A DNA stretch of 8,239 nucleotides, taken from the NCBI GenBank assembly GCA_002384765.1, contig DGBM01000126.1, positions 1 through 8,239 of the forward strand, given 5' to 3'. The translations under genes and the position numbers were made by a program. The notes beneath the pieces were generated by a model, which worked only from the letters and a program-made list of their open reading frames with translations, ran no database searches and was not told where the DNA came from. Below, one piece after another: positions 6,073 to 8,239 of this stretch. Positions within the stretch are counted from its first letter, which is position 1, and every line of letters starts with the position of its first letter. The DNA comes from Demequinaceae bacterium UBA4004. Lineage in GTDB: Bacteria > Actinomycetota > Actinomycetes > Actinomycetales > Demequinaceae.

Positions 6073-8064
6073 ATGTCTGCCGATGAAATTCTCGAAGCGC
6101 TCGACCCCGAGCAGCGCGAGGTGGCCACCGCCCTCCACGGCCCCGTGTGCGTCCTCGCGGGAGCGGGCACGGGCAAGACCCGTGCCATCACGCACCGCAT
6201 GGCGTATGGCGTGCGCGTGGGCGCCTTCAGCCCGCAGTCCGTGCTGGCTGTGACCTTTACCGCGCGTGCGGCGGGTCAGATGCGGCAACGGCTACGGTCC
6301 CTGGGAGCCGACGGCATCCAGGCCCGGACGTTCCACGCCGCCGCGCTGCGCCAACTCAGCTACTTCTGGCCTCAGGTTGTGGGCGGGCAGATGCCCCAAT
6401 TGGTCGACCAGAAGGCTTCGTTGGTGGGTCGAGCGGCCCGTTCGGTGGGCCTGAGTCCCGACAGGCTCACGGTGCGCGACCTTGCTTCAGAGATTGAGTG
6501 GGCGAAGGTGTCGCTGGTGGCCGCCGACGACTATGCGCAACTGATCAGAACCAAGGGCCGACCCGCTCCGGCGGGCATCGACGCCATGCAGGTAGCGGAC
6601 GTGATGCGGGCGTACGAGGAGGCCAAGACCGAAGCCGTCGTACTCGACTTCGAGGACATCCTGCTGTTGTTAGCCGACATCATCGGCCGCCACCACGAGG
6701 TGGGCGAGCAGATTCGCCGCCAGTACCGCCACTTTGTTGTCGACGAATACCAGGACGTGTCGCCACTCCAGCAGTATGTCTTGGATCAGTGGCTGGGAGG
6801 CAGGCGCGAACTGTGCGTGGTGGGTGACCCCGCCCAGACCATCTACTCGTTTGCCGGAGCGTCCCCCGAGCATCTGCTCGGTTTCACGCGCCGGTATGAA
6901 GACGCGACGGTGGTGCGACTCGTGCGCGACTACCGGTCCACGCCGCAAGTGGTGAACCTGGCGAACGGGCTCATGGCGCATCGTGGTGCCGCCTCATCCG
7001 GGGTGGAACTCGTATCCCAGCGGCCATCGGGTCCCGCCGTCGGCTTCCACGCCTATCCGGACGATGTCGCGGAGGCCGCCGCGGTGGCGGCCCGCATTGA
7101 GGCGCTGGTCTCGTCCGGCGTGGCGGCCCGCGAGATCGCCGTGCTCTACCGCACCAACAGCCAATCGGAAGAGATCGAGGACGCCCTTGCGAGCCGGAGC
7201 ATCGGCTACCTCGTGCGCGGGGGCCAGCGCTTCTTCTCGCGCGACGAGGTGCGCAAGGCGATCATCCTGCTACGTGGAGCGGCCGTCGCCGCGTCGGAAG
7301 ACCCGCTGGGCGCACAGGTGCGCGAGGCGATCGTCGATGCGGGATGGTCGGAAGAGCCGCCCGCCGCTCGCGGCGCCGTGCGGGAGCGTTGGGACGCTCT
7401 ACAGGCGCTCGTGGAACTTGCGGACAACTTTGATGTGGACACGGTCGCGGCTACGGGCGCGCCAGCCTCGATGCGCGACTTTGTGGAGCACTTGGCGGAC
7501 CGCGCGTCGGCCCAACATGCCCCATCGGTGGACGGCGTCACGCTCACCACGATCCACGCGGCCAAGGGGCTGGAGTGGGATGCGGTGTTCCTGGTGGGCC
7601 TCTCGGAAGGTCTGCTGCCCATCTCCATGGCGGAAACGGATGAGGCGGTGGAGGAGGAGCGTCGACTGCTCTACGTGGGCATCACCCGCGCACGTGAGCA
7701 TCTGAACGTGAGCTTCGCACGCTCGCGCAAGGAGGGCGGGCGCTCGACCCGCAAGCGCACGCGCTTCCTGGAGAAATGGTGGCCGGACACCCAAGCGACG
7801 GCGCAGCGTCGCCCGCAGCGCACCGCGGCCCACGAGCTCAATGGCGACGAGGCCAAGCTGTTTGAGGCCCTCAAAGCATGGCGGCTGGAATTGGCGCAGA
7901 GCACCTCCAAGCCCGCGTTCACCGTGCTTGTGGACACGTCACTCGTCGCGATCGCGCGACACCGTCCGCAGACGCTTGGCGAGTTGGCACAGGTGCACGG
8001 GGTGGGCGCGTCCAAGCTCGACCGCTACGGAGCGGACATCCTGGGAATCGTTGCGACGCACTGA
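6073..8064 (+). CDS. uvrD2: ATP-dependent DNA helicase UvrD2 (SF1A, HRDC domain)
   Basis: This is a 663-residue 3'-5' DNA helicase of the UvrD/PcrA class with the C-terminal HRDC domain that defines actinobacterial UvrD2; the M. smegmatis protein is essential. Visible motifs: Walker A GAGTGKT (30-36, K35), Ia TFTARAA (61-67), II DEYQD (224-228), III GDPAQTIYSFAGA (251-263), IV DYRST (286-290), V TTIHAAKGLEWD (492-503) and VI EEERRLLYVGITRAR (527-541). The HRDC domain runs from about 588 (ELNGDEAKLFEALKAWR) to the end. The whole protein has only two cysteines, in Walker A and motif III regions, so the CxxC-14-CxxC module that joins the motor and HRDC in mycobacterial UvrD2 is absent; a linker of about 40 residues rich in R, T and Q replaces it. 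ATG 6073 is preferred because the product begins MSADEIL and a -10-like box lies 7 nt upstream; an in-frame ATG at 6064 would add three residues. Neither has a Shine-Dalgarno site. Confidence 0.93.
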   Translation: MSADEILEALDPEQREVATALHGPVCVLAGAGTGKTRAITHRMAYGVRVGAFSPQSVLAVTFTARAAGQMRQRLRSLGADGIQARTFHAAALRQLSYFWPQVVGGQMPQLVDQKASLVGRAARSVGLSPDRLTVRDLASEIEWAKVSLVAADDYAQLIRTKGRPAPAGIDAMQVADVMRAYEEAKTEAVVLDFEDILLLLADIIGRHHEVGEQIRRQYRHFVVDEYQDVSPLQQYVLDQWLGGRRELCVVGDPAQTIYSFAGASPEHLLGFTRRYEDATVVRLVRDYRSTPQVVNLANGLMAHRGAASSGVELVSQRPSGPAVGFHAYPDDVAEAAAVAARIEALVSSGVAAREIAVLYRTNSQSEEIEDALASRSIGYLVRGGQRFFSRDEVRKAIILLRGAAVAASEDPLGAQVREAIVDAGWSEEPPAARGAVRERWDALQALVELADNFDVDTVAATGAPASMRDFVEHLADRASAQHAPSVDGVTLTTIHAAKGLEWDAVFLVGLSEGLLPISMAETDEAVEEERRLLYVGITRAREHLNVSFARSRKEGGRSTRKRTRFLEKWWPDTQATAQRRPQRTAAHELNGDEAKLFEALKAWRLELAQSTSKPAFTVLVDTSLVAIARHRPQTLGELAQVHGVGASKLDRYGADILGIVATH

Positions 8065-8075
8065 CCCCGACCAGG

Positions 8076-8093
8076 ATCGTGAGGTGTCACGAT
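8076..8093 (+). terminator. Hairpin after uvrD2 (possible terminator)
   Basis: A perfect 7-bp stem, atcgtga (8076-8082) with tcacgat (8087-8093), has a 4-nt loop and starts 12 nt after the uvrD2 stop. Only three T follow (8095-8097), so termination would be weak. If the minus-strand gene proposed at 8087-8239 is real, the hairpin lies at the meeting point of two convergent genes. Confidence 0.35.
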
Positions 8094-8239
8094 GTTTCGG
8101 GCATGCGTGCCCTGCGTGCCGCGAGTTCGTCACCCACGGGTCCGGCCGCACCGCATCCGCATTCTGGGCTCGCAGGCGCGGCGGCGGTGCTGGGCGGGGC
8201 ATGGTGATCGATTGTCCACACGGTGTCCAGCCAGCCGTG
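8087..8239 (-). CDS. Possible 3' end of an unidentified minus-strand gene
   Basis: On the minus strand one frame is open from the window edge to a TGA at 8087-8089, giving 50 residues that begin HGWLDTVWTIDHHAPPS, continue through an Ala/Pro-rich stretch and ECGCG, and end ARRARMPETS. Residue composition looks more protein-like than the Arg-rich plus-strand frames over the same bases, and convergent placement after uvrD2 is plausible. Third-position GC is only about 70 percent and the piece is short, so chance is a real alternative. I do not recognise the family. The plus frame starting at ATG 8092 is also open to the edge but reads as Arg/Pro/Cys-rich noise, and an ATG at 8202 (+) lacks a good ribosome site. 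Confidence 0.28.
   Translation of the reverse strand, partial: HGWLDTVWTIDHHAPPSTAAAPASPECGCGAAGPVGDELAARRARMPETS

Noticed and set aside
7878..8207. 109-codon plus-strand frame overlapping the end of uvrD2
   Set aside because: Most of it is out of frame with the HRDC-coding region and its product has no motif; the ATG lacks a ribosome site.
1..8239. Anti-phage defence island (helicase-nuclease, kinase, Nudix enzyme, helicase, cyclic-dinucleotide enzyme)
   Set aside because: Although the parts resemble defence components, adnB, nudC and uvrD2 are a conserved actinobacterial housekeeping neighbourhood, and there are no integrase, transposase, tRNA-flank or atypical-composition signs of a mobile island.
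1..8239. tRNA, rRNA, CRISPR array, insertion sequence or long repeats
   Set aside because: On reading through I saw no regularly spaced repeats, terminal inverted repeats, transposase motifs or cloverleaf-like sequence. Short hairpins are listed as terminators. A covariance-model scan was not possible.

Overview
This window is high-GC (roughly two thirds G+C) chromosomal DNA from an actinobacterium, probably a Micrococcales-type organism. The evidence is the gene content (AdnB-like helicase-nuclease, actinobacterial NudC, HRDC-containing UvrD2), frequent GTG starts, and -10 hexamers placed 6-7 nt before start codons, which is typical of leaderless actinobacterial transcripts. The taxon is inferred from gene families and order, not from any database match.

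Layout: positions 1-2292 hold the C-terminal 763 codons of an AdnB-type helicase/nuclease whose 5' end lies outside the window. A hairpin plus T-run at 2327-2366 looks like its terminator. Next, 2420-3994 (+) encodes a 7TM-PAS-GGDEF membrane diguanylate cyclase. Its 3' end overlaps by 22 bp the 3' end of a convergent phosphotransferase gene (3973-4917, -). A 144-bp divergent promoter region separates that gene from nudC (5062-5982, +), which encodes an NAD(+)/NADH and NAD-RNA pyrophosphatase. After a short GC hairpin and a likely leaderless promoter comes uvrD2 (6073-8064, +), an SF1A helicase with a C-terminal HRDC domain. The last 175 bp hold a small hairpin and possibly the 3' end of a minus-strand gene (8087-8239) that I cannot identify.

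adnA-adnB, nudC and uvrD2 form a recognised actinobacterial neighbourhood; in Mycobacterium tuberculosis the order is adnA, adnB, an ion-channel gene, nudC, uvrD2. Here the place between adnB and nudC is taken by a c-di-GMP signalling gene and an APH-fold phosphotransferase. The helicase-nuclease resects DNA double-strand breaks, UvrD2 is a 3'-5' repair/replication helicase, and NudC handles NAD and NAD-capped RNA. Apart from location there is no direct evidence that the GGDEF protein or the kinase act with them. Promoter and terminator signals suggest adnB, the GGDEF gene, nudC and uvrD2 can be transcribed separately.

The window is mainly housekeeping and no clear new system is visible. The items most worth checking are residue-level departures from family consensus: no tetracysteine motif in UvrD2, Q in place of the Nudix-box G and D in place of the fourth zinc-ribbon Cys in NudC, Q in place of the metal-binding N/H in the phosphotransferase catalytic loop, and loss of the GGDEF inhibitory site. 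The membrane GGDEF gene beside a break-resection gene is also of interest.
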